Origin: Rutstroemia sp. NJR-2017a BVV2
Taxonomy: Eukaryota > Ascomycota > Leotiomycetes > Helotiales > Rutstroemiaceae
Length of the DNA: 64,000 nucleotides
Reading direction: 5' to 3'
Assembly (NCBI GenBank): GCA_002946415.1
Contig: NJPS01000079.1
Span: 372,001 to 436,000 of the forward strand
A program made the position numbers and the translations under genes. The first letter of the stretch is position 1. The number at the start of each line of letters is the position of its first letter. The notes under the pieces are model-generated. The model made no database searches. It was given only the letters and a program-made list of their open reading frames with translations, and was not told the DNA's origin. Of this stretch, positions 35,383-47,270 are shown piece by piece.

Positions 35383-36840
35383 AGACGACGAGTTCAATAT
35401 GATAGCAGAATCACATTTTCTATCTTGTACATCAACTGCATTTTCAGCACAATATTCCTGGTTCGGCGTTCTTTTTAATCCTACATTTTCACCTTGTACA
35501 GCGAATTAGTCTATCACCAGTTTCACCAATTTACGAATACAACGGGTCAGGGGGTGGTTCATTGCCCAAGTCGGCACGGAAGTTTCGGGGGGAAAAGGAG
35601 CTCGTTGCCAAAAAGGACAGACAGTTCAAAGAAACAGCCGAACGATTCAATTCGAAAATTACTTTTTATACCCAGCACCAGCACCAGCACCAGCACATTT
35701 TCAACCTTCAAGATCCCCCCTGTTTTATTTTATATCTTCGACGCTCACGCGGACCTCAGTGCTGTCAACATACCTGCGTCTGTTTTATTTGCTTCTTTCC
35801 TCCCCCAAGATTTTATTTTTACTTTTTACTGCGCAAAAAAACCTTATGCCCCATTTACGTCTTTCTTTCTCTCTTTTTTTTTTGCCCCATACATACCCCC
35901 ATTTTTGCACGTTTTCGTATATTCCTCCTTCATTAAAACCTATTTTCAATCAAATTTTAACGGACGATTCTATGTATTTCTGCGCCTCCCCCATCTTTTA
36001 TTTTGGCCCCCAATTGTCATCATATCATATCTACTTTTAGTTCTGGGTCTCGGGATGATTTGGATGGTTGCAGAAAGGGGGGGAAAGTGGAAGGAGATGC
36101 ATTCCAAATTTCTGTTCCCTATCAAATCCTGATTTTCTCGGAGTTTCAAATATTTCCTGCTGGGGAACATCTTGTATCAATTTTTTCTCTCTCGAAGCTA
36201 AATCAACTAACTCACTTGTATTTACGGCCTATCTTGTTATATAATCCCAGTTTTTATCTCTCTCGCATTCTTCTTTCGTTTCATTTTCCTTCCTATCGTT
36301 GCTCCGTCCTGGCTATTGGGTTTCCGCTTTCTATTCTATCTATCTTTCTCTCTCGCTGTGTGTGTTGTATCTATCTATCTATCCTGCCTTGTCTTTTTCT
36401 CCGTATCTCTGCGACGTGAGATGAAAGATAGGAAAGAGATGAATGAGGGCTGATGTGTATGTAAACGTTGTATGTAATGGGCTGGATGAACGGATGGGTG
36501 AATTCCCGCGAAGCTTTCCATCAAAAAAGGGGGGCTCTTCTTGAATTTTTGGTTGGTTTTCTTAGGGTAGCTTTCTTTCTTCTTCCATTCAATACAATGA
36601 GTATGAAGAAAGATCACGTCTGGTGTGCTTGGTCAATATGTTCAGTGCTGTTATGCGTGTCTGCTTTCTGTCGCATTTTCTCAACTGGATGTCGTACATG
36701 GCACCTCACATTGGCTGTAGAGATGTGCCGAGATCTTCAAAGTGTTATCGATTCGGGTATCTATCTAACAATGCCTAATTACATCTACATAACATAACGA
36801 TTATCCCACCAAACTCAAACTCAAAGTCGAACTCAAAAAC
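35383..36840. other. Convergent intergenic, HTH regulator/PXA protein
   Basis: 1.46 kb, strongly T-rich on the plus strand. It contains a CAGCAC microsatellite (35673-35697), T runs near 35875 and a short CTAT run near 36368-36381. Probably 3' untranslated sequence and spacer. No gene is seen. Confidence 0.5.
35673..35697 (+). repeat. CAGCAC microsatellite
   Basis: About four copies of the hexamer CAGCAC in direct tandem, in the same orientation as the array at 32075-32117. Confidence 0.9.
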
Positions 36841-39660
36841 TCAACTTAGCCTCTCCGCCCACAACTCCTCCACCCCTTTCTCCGCCAGCTCTGGAATCAG
36901 CCTAATGACAATCAGTTCCACCACCGCATACAGCAGATGTTTATTGCAATAGACGTCGCCAAAGACGTCCAGGATATCTTCTACTTCCTTGATATGTCTT
37001 TCCTCCTTCTTTTCCGTCCCGGCACCGGTACCCGACCCGAAATATACGTCTCGAATCGGCATCGGAATCAGTGCCAGGATGGCCTCTGCGCACTTCCGCC
37101 GAATGAGTACGGTCTCGGCCGGTGTAGGGGGGACGCGGGCAGGGGCCAGGGTGTTATTGGGGAAGAGGGCTAGACGAGTGGTGCGGAGGAGAGGGGCTAG
37201 AAGGGAGGGGTCGAGCAGGTGGGTGTGGATTTGGTGGGAGAGGATTCTGTGAAATTTTGAAAATGAATGTGTTAGTGAATATTGCTTTTTATTTTATTTC
37301 GTCTGAAAGTACGGTGTGTAGATGTAATGTACAGATACAATAGTGAGACATAACGGAATGAGGTCGAGGCCGGATAGGCTGGTTTCTTTTCAATTCTGAC
37401 TTTTCTCGGCCGTTTTTATTTTCTCTACATCGGGGAGATATTTTATTGGTTCTCAGTAGACCGAACGAAACGAGAAGGGGGAAGAAACTGATAGCTTTTT
37501 GGATATTAAGGTACGCCAAACCACTTGGGCCGGGGTGTCAAGCAGAAAGGAAAAAAGGAAAAGGAATTTGAGAAGCATGGATGAACGGATGGGGGCCAAG
37601 ATGGCAAGATCCAGAGGGGAAAATGAGCAGAATTGGCCAAATGCAGATCTTCTCAAGTTTTGGCAAAAAACGGAAGCGGTAATTGACTGGTCTAGAAGAT
37701 GCACCTTCTTCGCGGGGAAGGTTTGCGCGACGGCACTGGATGCGAGGTAGGAATGATGTATGATGTCTATGTAAGTCTCTTCATTGAGCCGGGCGCTTAG
37801 AGAAGGCTGCCGTAAGGCACGACTCGTTGCTACTACCCCAAACACGAATGGTTTACGAAACAGAAGAGCAGGGGTGATGAAAATTGTTAGAAGAGGATTG
37901 ATGTAAGTTTGAAGGATGATTGGACTTCAACAGAAGGCCGCATGATCCCCGAGCGATGCCGTCTGGAGGAACTATCCATGAACATTCACAAGATGGGGTT
38001 GCATCGCATTTGGGTGGCTGACGGCTGGGCATCTAGAAATCTGCGGAAGTCACTCTTCATTCGGCTCTTTGCATGCCCCTTGTCATGCACACCGATAACG
38101 GGTGGGAGATCCCTGAAAAGCAAATACAGTGCAGCGACTTCGCTTCTGCACGCTGACTGGTATACTTGAAGGTCAAGTGACCTGAATTCCATGCGGTGTG
38201 ATGCTATGATATGGCCCGATCTAACCACCGCACTGAAGAAGGGCTGGTATGTGTTTCGGAATAATAAACCGAAGTGATCAATCAGAAAAAGTAAACTCAC
38301 TTGTCAATCATGCCGTCTGTGTCTCCGACCTTTCCAGGCCCTGTAATGGCACCCCATTGAAGAAGAGAAATTGTGGCGCTCAGCCATGGCATGCGCGTCT
38401 CCATATCTAGTAATGTCGACACGCATGACCATAGCTTCATCGTGAGGATAGGCTGTTTAAATGGAAGAGGTCGACTCCCAGATGCTGCTTCCGAATTCAT
38501 CTGCGGTTCCGAATTATCCTCTCGGGAGGAGGTTGAGCCAGTAATTTTCCCCATATGAGAAATACGAGACGGCAGTGAAGATGAGGTAGCAATTGCTATG
38601 ATCATGGTGCGTATCGCGGCGAAAGCTAGAAACAAATATTGAAGGACTAGCGTAAACGTTTTCTGTATCGTGCATCCCCAGGTCGAGAATTTCGTACCTG
38701 CTTCAGCGACATCCAATGAATGTGGTATGGGTGCATCGGGATCTGACATGTCATTGTGAACTTGACTCTCTGATTTGGGTGGCCGGTTTTGGATGACCTC
38801 AGCAATTTTCATGATGCCCTCCCATAACAACCAGGGCTCACAAGCTTTGCCTCCAATGCCACCGCCCAATATCATCTCAGAAAATATCTGCCCAACCAAG
38901 GATGTCAAGCAGCCATTATCAAGGTCCTCGGTCGGCAGCAGCACCGCTAAAATCCCGTAGACGGTCAATTGTCTGTACGCAGCTTCATTGTTAGATTGAG
39001 CCTTTTTCGCATCGTCATCGCCTTCCACTGGGACAGGTGACAGGGGCGCACATGGCCAGAGTGAATGGTATACCTGTCGCGGGTTGACCGTGACAGGCGG
39101 AGGATGCAACGGATAATGCGCCGTCCTATATACTGTTCATATATGGTTAGCACTCATTCTTGGGGCTGCCCAACGATATTCATACTTCTAACATGTGTAT
39201 CCAATAAGTCAGGCAGTTCCTCGAATAGCAAGCTTTCCAAGTCGACCTTCCTCAACCTCTGTTCTAAAGCCCTGGTGCAATGCGCAATAATCTTCACGAT
39301 TTCTTCCACGAAAACCTGGTCCGGTGTAATCTTTGCATACCACGAGTTCACGAATTCCCTGATTATAATCGCTATGAATGCATAGAGTTGTAGGTCGACC
39401 TCATTGCTGCTGGTCAGAGGAGGTAGGATTTCATCGATCGGAGCCGGGGTACTGCGGCCTTTATCACTTAGGTGCGAGCATAATGTACGTCGTATGAAGA
39501 GTAACGTAGAACGGTCGGAAAAGGCATCCGCGGATGCTGAGTTGTTGGATCGCAAAGGAGGATTTGGCGTAGACGGTGGTTGAGCGGTGTTGGGAGTATT
39601 CGCGATCGCATGGGATTTGGAGCGAGGCTGGAAAGGTGCGCGAACCGGGACGCCTGCCAT
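36841..39660 (-). CDS. PXA-domain protein
   Basis: Three exons (39660-39186, 39132-38301, 37246-36841) give 570 residues. The N-terminal region (LQLYAFIAIIIREFVNSWY, then LPDLLDTHVRIYRTAHYP across the first splice) is the PX-associated (PXA) domain found in Mdm1/SNX13-like proteins. Hydrophobic segments near residues 320-345 (LVLQYLFLAFAAIRTMIIAI) could insert in a membrane. There is no PX or RGS domain, so this is the 'PXA-only' fungal type. A role in endomembrane or vacuole/ER contact is inference. The second intron is 1,054 nt, far longer than any other coding intron in the window. Its phase, its GTGAGT donor and the restored GMIDKILSHQIHTHLLD all support direct joining. The C-terminus (CNKHLLYAVVELIVIRLIPE) is conserved-looking. 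Confidence 0.82.
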
Positions 39661-39828
39661 TACTTGGAGCGATATGAAGGCCGCAGACTCATGGCGATAT
39701 ACTGCTTGTCGTGTGATTGTTATATGACGACGATGATGCTTGTGGAGAAGGCTGTGTGTTATGAGGTGGGTTTGATGCAGGTCTCTTAGGCTAGTACAGA
39801 TAGGGTGTCACAGTGCTATAAATACTGA

Positions 39829-40503
39829 CTATGTACCTAATTTAGTGAACATCAAAGATGCACAACGAATACTGAAATTCTGGTTGGCATTTGTCTTTAC
39901 ACAATCATGTAGAGCGCTCGCGTGTTTGATTTGGATAGTATTCAGCAAACTCAAGTGAGTACATCTCAATAAATATTTGGAAACGCATTTGAGATTGAGG
40001 TTATCGTGGTGATGGTTGCTGTTGCCTGCTTCAAGTTCAGAAGAGCTACCCTCACCTAGCTTCTGAGCTATTATCCTTTCTATAGCTAGACGTTCTTGAA
40101 CGCTTGTCACTTGTTCCGGTACTTCTGTATACTTCTTGCATGGCTGATGGCCCAACCTTGAACTCCGTAGTCTTGGGATTGAGATTGATCTAGATGATTG
40201 CGCTGTTCCACTTGATGTCAGCTTCCTCTTTTCCTTTTGTCGTAGAACTCGCCGCTTCTCACATCGTTTCTGCTTGACAAAGCCCTCGAATATCCTGTGG
40301 GCCTTCTCATCTGAGCGTTGCCGGTGTTCTCGGCTCGACTGTTGCCAGCAGAGCTTGCCCATTCCACCTGGCTTGGTTGATTACGGCTTTGTTCTCGGGG
40401 TCTGCCTGACGCTCCAAGTCCCCTTCGACTGCAGTCTGTCTTCTCTCCTAGGCGAGGCTGGCGATATCTGTTTCAAAGCCTCCTTCGATGGCTTCTGTCC
40501 CAT
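39829..40503 (-). pseudogene. Small basic protein frame interrupted by an in-frame TAA
   Basis: Starting at the ATG at 40503, 40 codons (MGQKPSKEALKQISPASPRR...) run to a TAA at 40383-40381. The same frame then stays open for six codons, reaches an ATG at 40362 and continues for 177 codons to 39829. The downstream part opens with a Lys/Arg/Glu-rich helical segment (EKAHRIFEGFVKQKRCEKRR) and loses gene-like character towards the end. Possible explanations are a nonsense-inactivated gene, a small gene starting at 40362, a very short unrecognised intron, or chance. I recognise no family. Confidence 0.35.
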
Positions 40504-41411
40504 CTTTTCATTTTGAGATGAAGCTCACAACTTCTCTTGATCTCAGAAAGAAGTGAGTAAGCGTGGCTTTCCATCGCATGCTCGATTGTCCCTTGCTCAA
40601 CGATGAGCTTCGGGTTTGTCATGAAGCCGAAGCATAGTTGTTGGGCCATCCCGTTTTAAAAGGTTGATCGTGTGTTGAAAGTCCTAATATTGTTACAAAG
40701 GAGAGATGAACTGGGTTTGCGCAAGAAATGCTTCTCACTCATGCAAGTAGTTCTGGGGCCAACAGTTTACTTGTCGGCGGTAGACATCGAGCAGGTCTTT
40801 CTTAGCGACAATGGACAGGTTAAAATCAGGTTTCTTCAACACCTACCTACCTACACTTGAAACTCAAAGCACTATGAAAGCAGCTTCCCTCAAGTTGTCA
40901 ACTCCAGTGTTATCAACGCATTCGTGCAAACTCTCCTCGCCAACCGAACATACTCAGGGGGTCCTGCCGTACTGTATACCATCATAAGTCTCCATTTCAT
41001 CACCACGAGAGTATAACCACGAGCAAGAAAAGTACGCAATGTCCTAAATCAAGAACACGCTACAAATCCCCCAGTCATAGTCTCTTGATCAACAAATTTG
41101 ATATTTGTTCTATGCGCTCAAACCGAAATATTGCAATCCACGAGCTGCACGTTCACAGCAACCGATCTCAACACATTCAGGAAACGCAACTGTCATGCGC
41201 TTACCTCGCTTCCTGTTGTGAGCTGCATCCCAATATGCGTGTATCAACGTATTTCATCGTTAACGTTGCACAAATTATCCTATCTAACCTCTCATCTCAT
41301 ATATATATGTCTCCCCCGCCTATCTACCACATCTCCCACTCTCACCTCAGAAACACTTCCAAGGCTCCAATATACACCCACCCTCACCTCATTACACACC
41401 CCCAGGAGTCT

Positions 41412-41435
41412 CCCTCCCCCCTCCCCCTTCACCCC
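41412..41435 (-). other. Potential G-quadruplex (minus strand)
   Basis: On the plus strand the tract has C runs of 3, 6, 5 and 4, separated by loops of 1, 1 and 4 nt. The minus strand therefore meets the canonical G3+ quadruplex pattern. Confidence 0.7.
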
Positions 41436-41675
41436 TCACTCCTCACTCCTCACCCCCCCTCCACCACCACACCACAGCAAGCACTCCTCCCATCTCCTTC
41501 CATTCTCCTTCTCCCCATCTCCTCCCCATCTCCCCGTTACCCCCCCCCCATTCTCCTTCCACAACCCAACTCAAACCCCTCAATACCTGAGCTTCCCCCC
41601 TTTCCTTCCTTCCTCCTTCACAGCCAAGTCAAGTCAAGATCCCGCTCCATTAGAGTTTGCCCAAACAGATAGATC

Positions 41676-41740
41676 TATCCCATCCTATCCTATCCCATCC
41701 TATCCTATCCTATCCTATCCTATCCTATCCTATCCTATCC
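41676..41740 (+). repeat. TATCC pentanucleotide microsatellite
   Basis: Thirteen consecutive 5-nt units. Eleven are TATCC and two are CATCC variants (41681-41685 and 41696-41700). The last eight units are perfect. Confidence 0.95.
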
Positions 41741-42613
41741 TATCTAACTTCTAGCCCCAAACTTCGAGTTAGAAATTGATTTTTACAACTTACTATTTAG
41801 TTAATTTTAATTCCAGTAAAGTTTATATAACCCAAGCTCCCCCCCCCTCTCCATTCATCCCAAGTATCCCTCAACTCAGCATAACCTAACTAACCATCCT
41901 CCTCACTCTCGAGTGCACAAAATGCCTACGTTTTTTCATAGAACGATATATGATCACCGTAGCGATTAGTACACATCCTCAGTTTGCAGGAAGTAAGTTA
42001 GGTGAAGTTATGCCGTTTTTTCCTCTGCATAGAGAGAGGTTCTGTTTTCACTTCCTCTCCGACTTTCTTCTCCATTCCACCGAGTATGTATGGAAACCCA
42101 TTTATCTGAATATACCTCACCAGCATTATCTTACACTATCCGTTTCCACCAGGAAGACTTACTTATCAAATAGATGTACAGATAGACAATATGTTTATAT
42201 ATATCTCAAACAATATAATTAATCCCCTATCCAACACCGCCCAAGCTAATCTATATCCTAAAGTATAGCGAGACAATGCCCATTCCCCTAAAAATGAATG
42301 TAAATCCAAAAAGTAGCATTCATCTATCTATAGAAAAAATCCCGCGCTTTCTTAACACTAACAGGCCAAGGCAAAAGTTGTCCATCCATGAACACCTATT
42401 TCCTTTTTGACCGATCCAACCGACCGACTCCCTCATGCAAGCAAGACCCATAGTAACATAACCAAGCAAATCCCGTTCACCTGAAAACCCCCAAAAATTC
42501 GATACGCATGCAATGCCATCGGTCTGGCATGTCGAGTATCTTATGATGATATATACCGTCAATACATAGTAGTGACAATCTGCCGAAACCCATATCCACA
42601 ATCACATCCACAT

Positions 42614-44710
42614 TCACATAACAAAGCAGCCATTACTCCTAGCTCTCCGTCGTCTCCCCGCTCCACCAACCGCCATACCACCTTCTTCCTCATCCGCATG
42701 CATCATCTGCGCTTCCCTCGCCCGTCTGCGTCTCCTGCGTATGCCTGCACCACCAATTCCCGCCTCCTCATTGGCCATCATATACTCGACCCATTTCCTC
42801 TCCAGCCGCCCTGCGGCAGGAAGATCTCCTCTGAGTACGCGTTTGGTATGTTCGTCGACTGTCAGCTGCCAGCCGTAGAAGCACTTGAGTCCAATAATTT
42901 CGGTCGGGTATGTCACTTCATTACCATTGGATGGCTTTTTGACCTCCGAGTTTCTCGACAGCACTTCTCGAATACCGGTCCATGTTACGTTTTGGCAATC
43001 ATAGACCACCATGCGCAGACCTGTCCTAGGACGTGACCGTTGATTCGTAGTACGCGAAGAGCGCGTACGAACCATAGTCGCGGCTTCAGCAAGAACAAGA
43101 TCGCTGATTTTTGTATTATCCATGTCGATACTCTGAAGACTTGTGCAAGCTCGGATAACTGGAAGCATACCGGTATCTCCCAAATTCTCACAATAACTGA
43201 TGGAAAGGTGCTGGAGATTCGGTGCACATGGGGCTTTGGCGAGCTTATCTGATAATAAATCATTGGTGAGTTGAGTGAGTTCCTCCAAATCCAAGTGAGT
43301 GAGACGCGGCGTTGTGGCCAAGACAGATTCGAGAGCATTGTCTGTAAGATTGACACATCCACTTAACTGGAGACCTTCTAAATATGGTACTAGGTATGCA
43401 AGAGACTTGACACCCACGCTCGTCAATCGAGTGCAACGACTGAGGTCTAGGTGTCGAAGACGACGGACCGGAACCATAGGCACATCGCTGAGTATATCAA
43501 GTTCTGGATCTTGGCCGAAGATCATGGTCTGAAGAGCTTGATCCGTAATGTCAACGCAACCGCTAAGGACGAGTCGTTCAAGCCCATTGGTTTCAAAAAT
43601 GTCTTGAGCAAGCTCCAAGTTGTCGAAACCCCTTATTTCTCCAGCACGAAGGTCCTTTAGCTTTGTGCAGCCTTGGACCACAACCCGTATACCATGTGCA
43701 TCCATATGCGTACACCAAGAAACATTGAACATCTCAAGATGTGGGCATGATTGTGCGATGATCTTGCAGGTTCCATTTGTGACGGCAGATAGCCCGGTGA
43801 GATTGAGGTTGGCCAATCTCTCGTTCGTCTTCAAAAGGTTGTGCAGTGTCGATCGCTGGAAGTTTCGACATCCTTCGAGAGTCGCATTTATAAGGTTTCG
43901 GCATGCCTTGACAACCACTTCTGCCCGTTTGAAATGTTCGACTTGGACGCAACCACGGAGATTTAGATCTTTCACGAACGGACCTGCCGCCACGATAATC
44001 TTCGCTAGGGATTCTGCCGGGATATCGGTATAGAATTCTGACGCATCGAAGCAGGTCCATAGTTGACCGTCGAAGCATGTCTGGTGAAAGTTTTTGCATA
44101 CGATAGAAGCGCGTACCAATTCCTTGGGTTTCAGGAATGCAAAAATGTGCAACTTTATTTCGTGTGGCATTTCTGCCCAAAAATTAAAGTTCTTCCGCCT
44201 CTGCCTCTTGGGAGTTGTTATCGGCAAAGCAAAATAATCTTCCAGAATCTCTGGAATAACAGAGTCTGGTGTTTCGGGAGTGGTCGTTAGTCTGAGATCT
44301 GCTGGAAGAGTGCTTACGCCTGCACTCGCCATGGCCTCCTTCTCCAGACGTCGAATAGCAATATGACGATACGCCGGATCGAAATATGGCGTGTCAGCAC
44401 CGGGTGTAGATGGCATTGACGTCGGCGCAGTTGAATAACCTCCACTGGCCGCCTGCGAGGAAGAGCTCTCCTGGGTCACTGCAGGATTAGCAGATGCTAA
44501 GCTCACACATGAAAGTGTACTTCTGCTACCATATGGGCTGCTGGTCGCTCTCTTCCGACTCAGTTGTGCAAGTGTAGGCGAGGAGGATATCCTCTGGAGC
44601 CACTTTCCTTTGAGCTTCATTGGGCGTTCTGTTTGGACTGGCTCCGACTGTTCCAGTGTTGCTGGCACAGCCATATCCGCCTCCGCCGTGCTAGTTATAG
44701 CCGCTGCCAT
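42614..44710 (-). CDS. F-box/leucine-rich-repeat protein with C-terminal CaaX box
   Basis: A single frame of 698 residues from the ATG at 44710. This start (gaccATGG) is in a better context than the in-frame ATG at 44794. After a Ser-rich disordered N-terminus, the F-box lies at about 178-222 (WAEMPHEIKLHIFAFLKPKE). It is followed by about ten AMN1-type leucine-rich repeats to about residue 540 (LNLRGCVQVEHF, LERLVLSGCVDITDQAL, LRHLDLSRCTRLTSVGV, LEGLQLSGCVNLTDNAL). F-box proteins of this kind recruit substrates to SCF ubiquitin ligases, with the repeats binding the substrate. The C-terminus is polybasic (GRRRRARSNG) and ends CFVM, a CaaX prenylation motif with Met at the last position, favouring farnesylation. 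This recalls animal FBXL2/FBXL20, which end in a CaaX box. Membrane attachment is therefore predicted. Confidence 0.88.
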   Translation of the reverse strand: MAAAITSTAEADMAVPATLEQSEPVQTERPMKLKGKWLQRISSSPTLAQLSRKRATSSPYGSRSTLSCVSLASANPAVTQESSSSQAASGGYSTAPTSMPSTPGADTPYFDPAYRHIAIRRLEKEAMASAGVSTLPADLRLTTTPETPDSVIPEILEDYFALPITTPKRQRRKNFNFWAEMPHEIKLHIFAFLKPKELVRASIVCKNFHQTCFDGQLWTCFDASEFYTDIPAESLAKIIVAAGPFVKDLNLRGCVQVEHFKRAEVVVKACRNLINATLEGCRNFQRSTLHNLLKTNERLANLNLTGLSAVTNGTCKIIAQSCPHLEMFNVSWCTHMDAHGIRVVVQGCTKLKDLRAGEIRGFDNLELAQDIFETNGLERLVLSGCVDITDQALQTMIFGQDPELDILSDVPMVPVRRLRHLDLSRCTRLTSVGVKSLAYLVPYLEGLQLSGCVNLTDNALESVLATTPRLTHLDLEELTQLTNDLLSDKLAKAPCAPNLQHLSISYCENLGDTGMLPVIRACTSLQSIDMDNTKISDLVLAEAATMVRTRSSRTTNQRSRPRTGLRMVVYDCQNVTWTGIREVLSRNSEVKKPSNGNEVTYPTEIIGLKCFYGWQLTVDEHTKRVLRGDLPAAGRLERKWVEYMMANEEAGIGGAGIRRRRRRAREAQMMHADEEEGGMAVGGAGRRRRARSNGCFVM

Positions 44711-44714
44711 GGTC

Positions 44715-44738
44715 GATATCTCGCTCGATATCTCGCTC
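44715..44738 (+). repeat. Two-copy 12-nt tandem repeat at the F-box gene 5' end
   Basis: GATATCTCGCTC occurs twice in direct tandem, just upstream of the preferred start codon. It encodes an EISS repeat if the upstream ATG is used. Confidence 0.9.
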
Positions 44739-47247
44739 GATAATGCGTGCAAGGTCCGTTGAGCAAGTGACCGTATCGATAGATAAGGATGCAATCAGTA
44801 TGCGGGGTTCTGACTCCAAGTTCACCAATGTCTTAGATGACCATAACCATATCGCACACACAAAACAGAGCTCATATATGTCGGGGTAATCTATTGATAG
44901 GGGTGGCGAGGCCAAACCGATTTTATTTTGGGAGACAACGAATAATGAGTTCTTTGTTCTCTCGACAAAGTTCGGCGCGGGTGGTTTTGTCTTCTCGGCT
45001 CTTCAACGAAGGTGGGATGAATAGATCGTCTGCACGAGGAAGTAAGTCCAAAATTTACTGTTCTTATGCGTTAACGTCAAATCGGCCTCGAATCATGCAA
45101 AATGCTCATGTAAATGCTCGGATGATTAAAGGAAACAGAAGATTCGGATGCATGATGGTTTGACACGGGCGAAGGCATTGAAACGCGTGTAGGAGAGAAG
45201 ACACTCACCATTCAACAATGTTCAACAATGGGCAAGCGGATGGGTGTAAGTGGACAATCGAAGTGGTGGGTGGAGCGTGGAGCGTGGAGGCAAGGGCTTA
45301 TCGTTATCGAGAAAATCGACAGGGGCTCTTATCGCACATGAACAAAAATAATCAGGAGGGAGAGGTCATAGGACGCTCTATGGCAGTATGGGAGCACGCG
45401 ACAATGTACGAGGGAAAAGATCAAGAAGTTCAAAGAAGTTTGGAGCGATGCAGTCTTTGAGGAGGAGGCGGGCAAAAGTGGTGCGGTGGTGGGAGTAAAT
45501 GTAACTTAGAACTTGGGCCAAGTGGGATCAATTCCACAGAAAGGGAAGTCGGGAGCAACGGTCTGTGGAATAGCGCGAGAAACGACATACTAGGTAGAGC
45601 GATACTGGAGGGAGAGCTACCTACCTAGACTGGCAAAGAGATGTACTTTAGTAACTATCTCGGGGAAATACAGCCTGGTCCAGTCTTTCCTTTTGTCCTA
45701 TTGACGGATCCCACTTTGTACTTTAGTAGATACTGTCCTGTAGCACTAATACACTATCGAGCTTACGTGCTTTACGAGATCCCAAGAACCAGAGACGAGA
45801 GATTTAAACCCCTAAATACCCAAGGTCCGGGACGGCTCACAAGGCCTTGCACCCGTTCGCAAGCACTTTGTTCTCATTCGTTCCTGGGCAGAATGCTGCA
45901 TACATTGGTGAGAATCCCGCCGCTCAATTGCATTGTCCCCCTACTCAGGAGTAGAAAGCGATAGCTGATCGTTAGCTGAGCCTTTCTCTTCTTTTCTTTT
46001 CCTTTCCAACCACTTTTCTTCTTCCGTTGTCAGCGGAGTAAGTGTGGGGTCGGGCGACTGGAATTCGTACTTAGCACGCCTTTAGAACGTTTAGAGCCTT
46101 TGTGCTCGGGTTGACCGACCTCTGAAATCGCACTTGGCTGCTGATCGTCCGTGGCTGAGCAAGGTTGGTCGGACAAGTCGGTCTGCTTGGATTCCTACGA
46201 AGTGCTTCGTACAGTAGAAGTTCTCTTCTAGCTTCTCCTTCTAAGCTTGATGTAAGATCGGCAGCATGTGTACTGTGCGACTTGCAGCAAGTAACCCTAG
46301 CCTTTCCTCGCGCTCGCATCTCGTACACTGGTGGTATATTATCGTGCTGCACGATCATGCCGCCATTTTGCCTCCATGGACCCTGAATCTGCGTACTTGT
46401 ACTTGTACAGATACTGCAAATAAATTCGCGGAAGATCTTGCTACTTGTTCGGTACAGTACCAGCACCCATGTGCAGCTTCTGATAACGGGGTTGCGGATA
46501 ACGAGCTTGTCAATAAAAGAGTGCGGGGAAATACGACGAGTATGGGGAAGAGTTGGTCCGAGGCCACATGGAAGGTGGTGGGTGAATAGCGAAAATACTC
46601 AATACATCTCCTTCCTTGCCCAGAGGCGCGAAAGGATTACCTCCATTTCAAACATCGACGCATATCATCGTGCTCTTCTTTTTACTATTACAAGAGCTAA
46701 ACGCGCCTGAAGAGGCCACCATTCACAGGGTACAACATTATAACACTGCTTTCTCCCCCGAGTGAACACGACATTAATCCGATAAAAATAGAAATAGTTA
46801 TATGAACTCGGTCCTAACAGGCATGAGAGGGCGTAACCGAGTAAGCTGAGTACGAGTTCTTCGATGTTTGAACATATCTTTGTAAAGGTAATTTCACGCG
46901 GCGAGATGCTATGTATCATAAGTGCTTCACACTAAACTTTTGTAATTGTCGGCGATGAGCAGAGGTAGATTAGCCTAATCATCTCGACTTAGCATATCTG
47001 GGGAATGGAACACATAAAGGGGGAAGGTCAGAGGACAAAAGGCATGATCAAAAAATAGCACAAACAATTGTCGTTCGTGCATGATATGTTCTGCCAGCAC
47101 CCTCTGTTCTAGACGTAAGAGCATAACACAAACCCACCCAGCTGGCGTGATACCGAATGGCTAGATGCACTCGGTGACAGCAGTAGCTCGAGCCAGATGA
47201 CACAGGGACGATCCAACGGCTTCGACGACCAGTGCCCGTGAACACTA

Positions 47248-47270
47248 TAGAGCATAGAGCATAGAGCATA
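47248..47270 (+). repeat. Three-copy 7-nt tandem repeat
   Basis: TAGAGCA is repeated three times in direct tandem, followed by TA. Confidence 0.85.

Larger units (their letters stand above)
40504..42613. other. Intergenic, pyrimidine-rich with repeats
   Basis: 2.1 kb without a gene. The 41.28-41.76 kb part is very C/T-rich on the plus strand and includes a G-quadruplex-capable tract (minus strand, 41412-41435) and a TATCC array (41676-41740). It may include the long 3' region of the F-box gene. Confidence 0.5.

Noticed and set aside
37986..38300. 104-codon frame in the long PXA intron as an extra exon
   Set aside because: Its frame does not continue from the preceding exon, and the direct join restores conserved sequence. 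Kept only as a remark on the intron.
41085..41754. Two overlapping open frames of about 200 codons
   Set aside because: They result from C/T-rich and TATCC repetitive DNA that lacks stops. The products are Pro/Ser/Leu low complexity.
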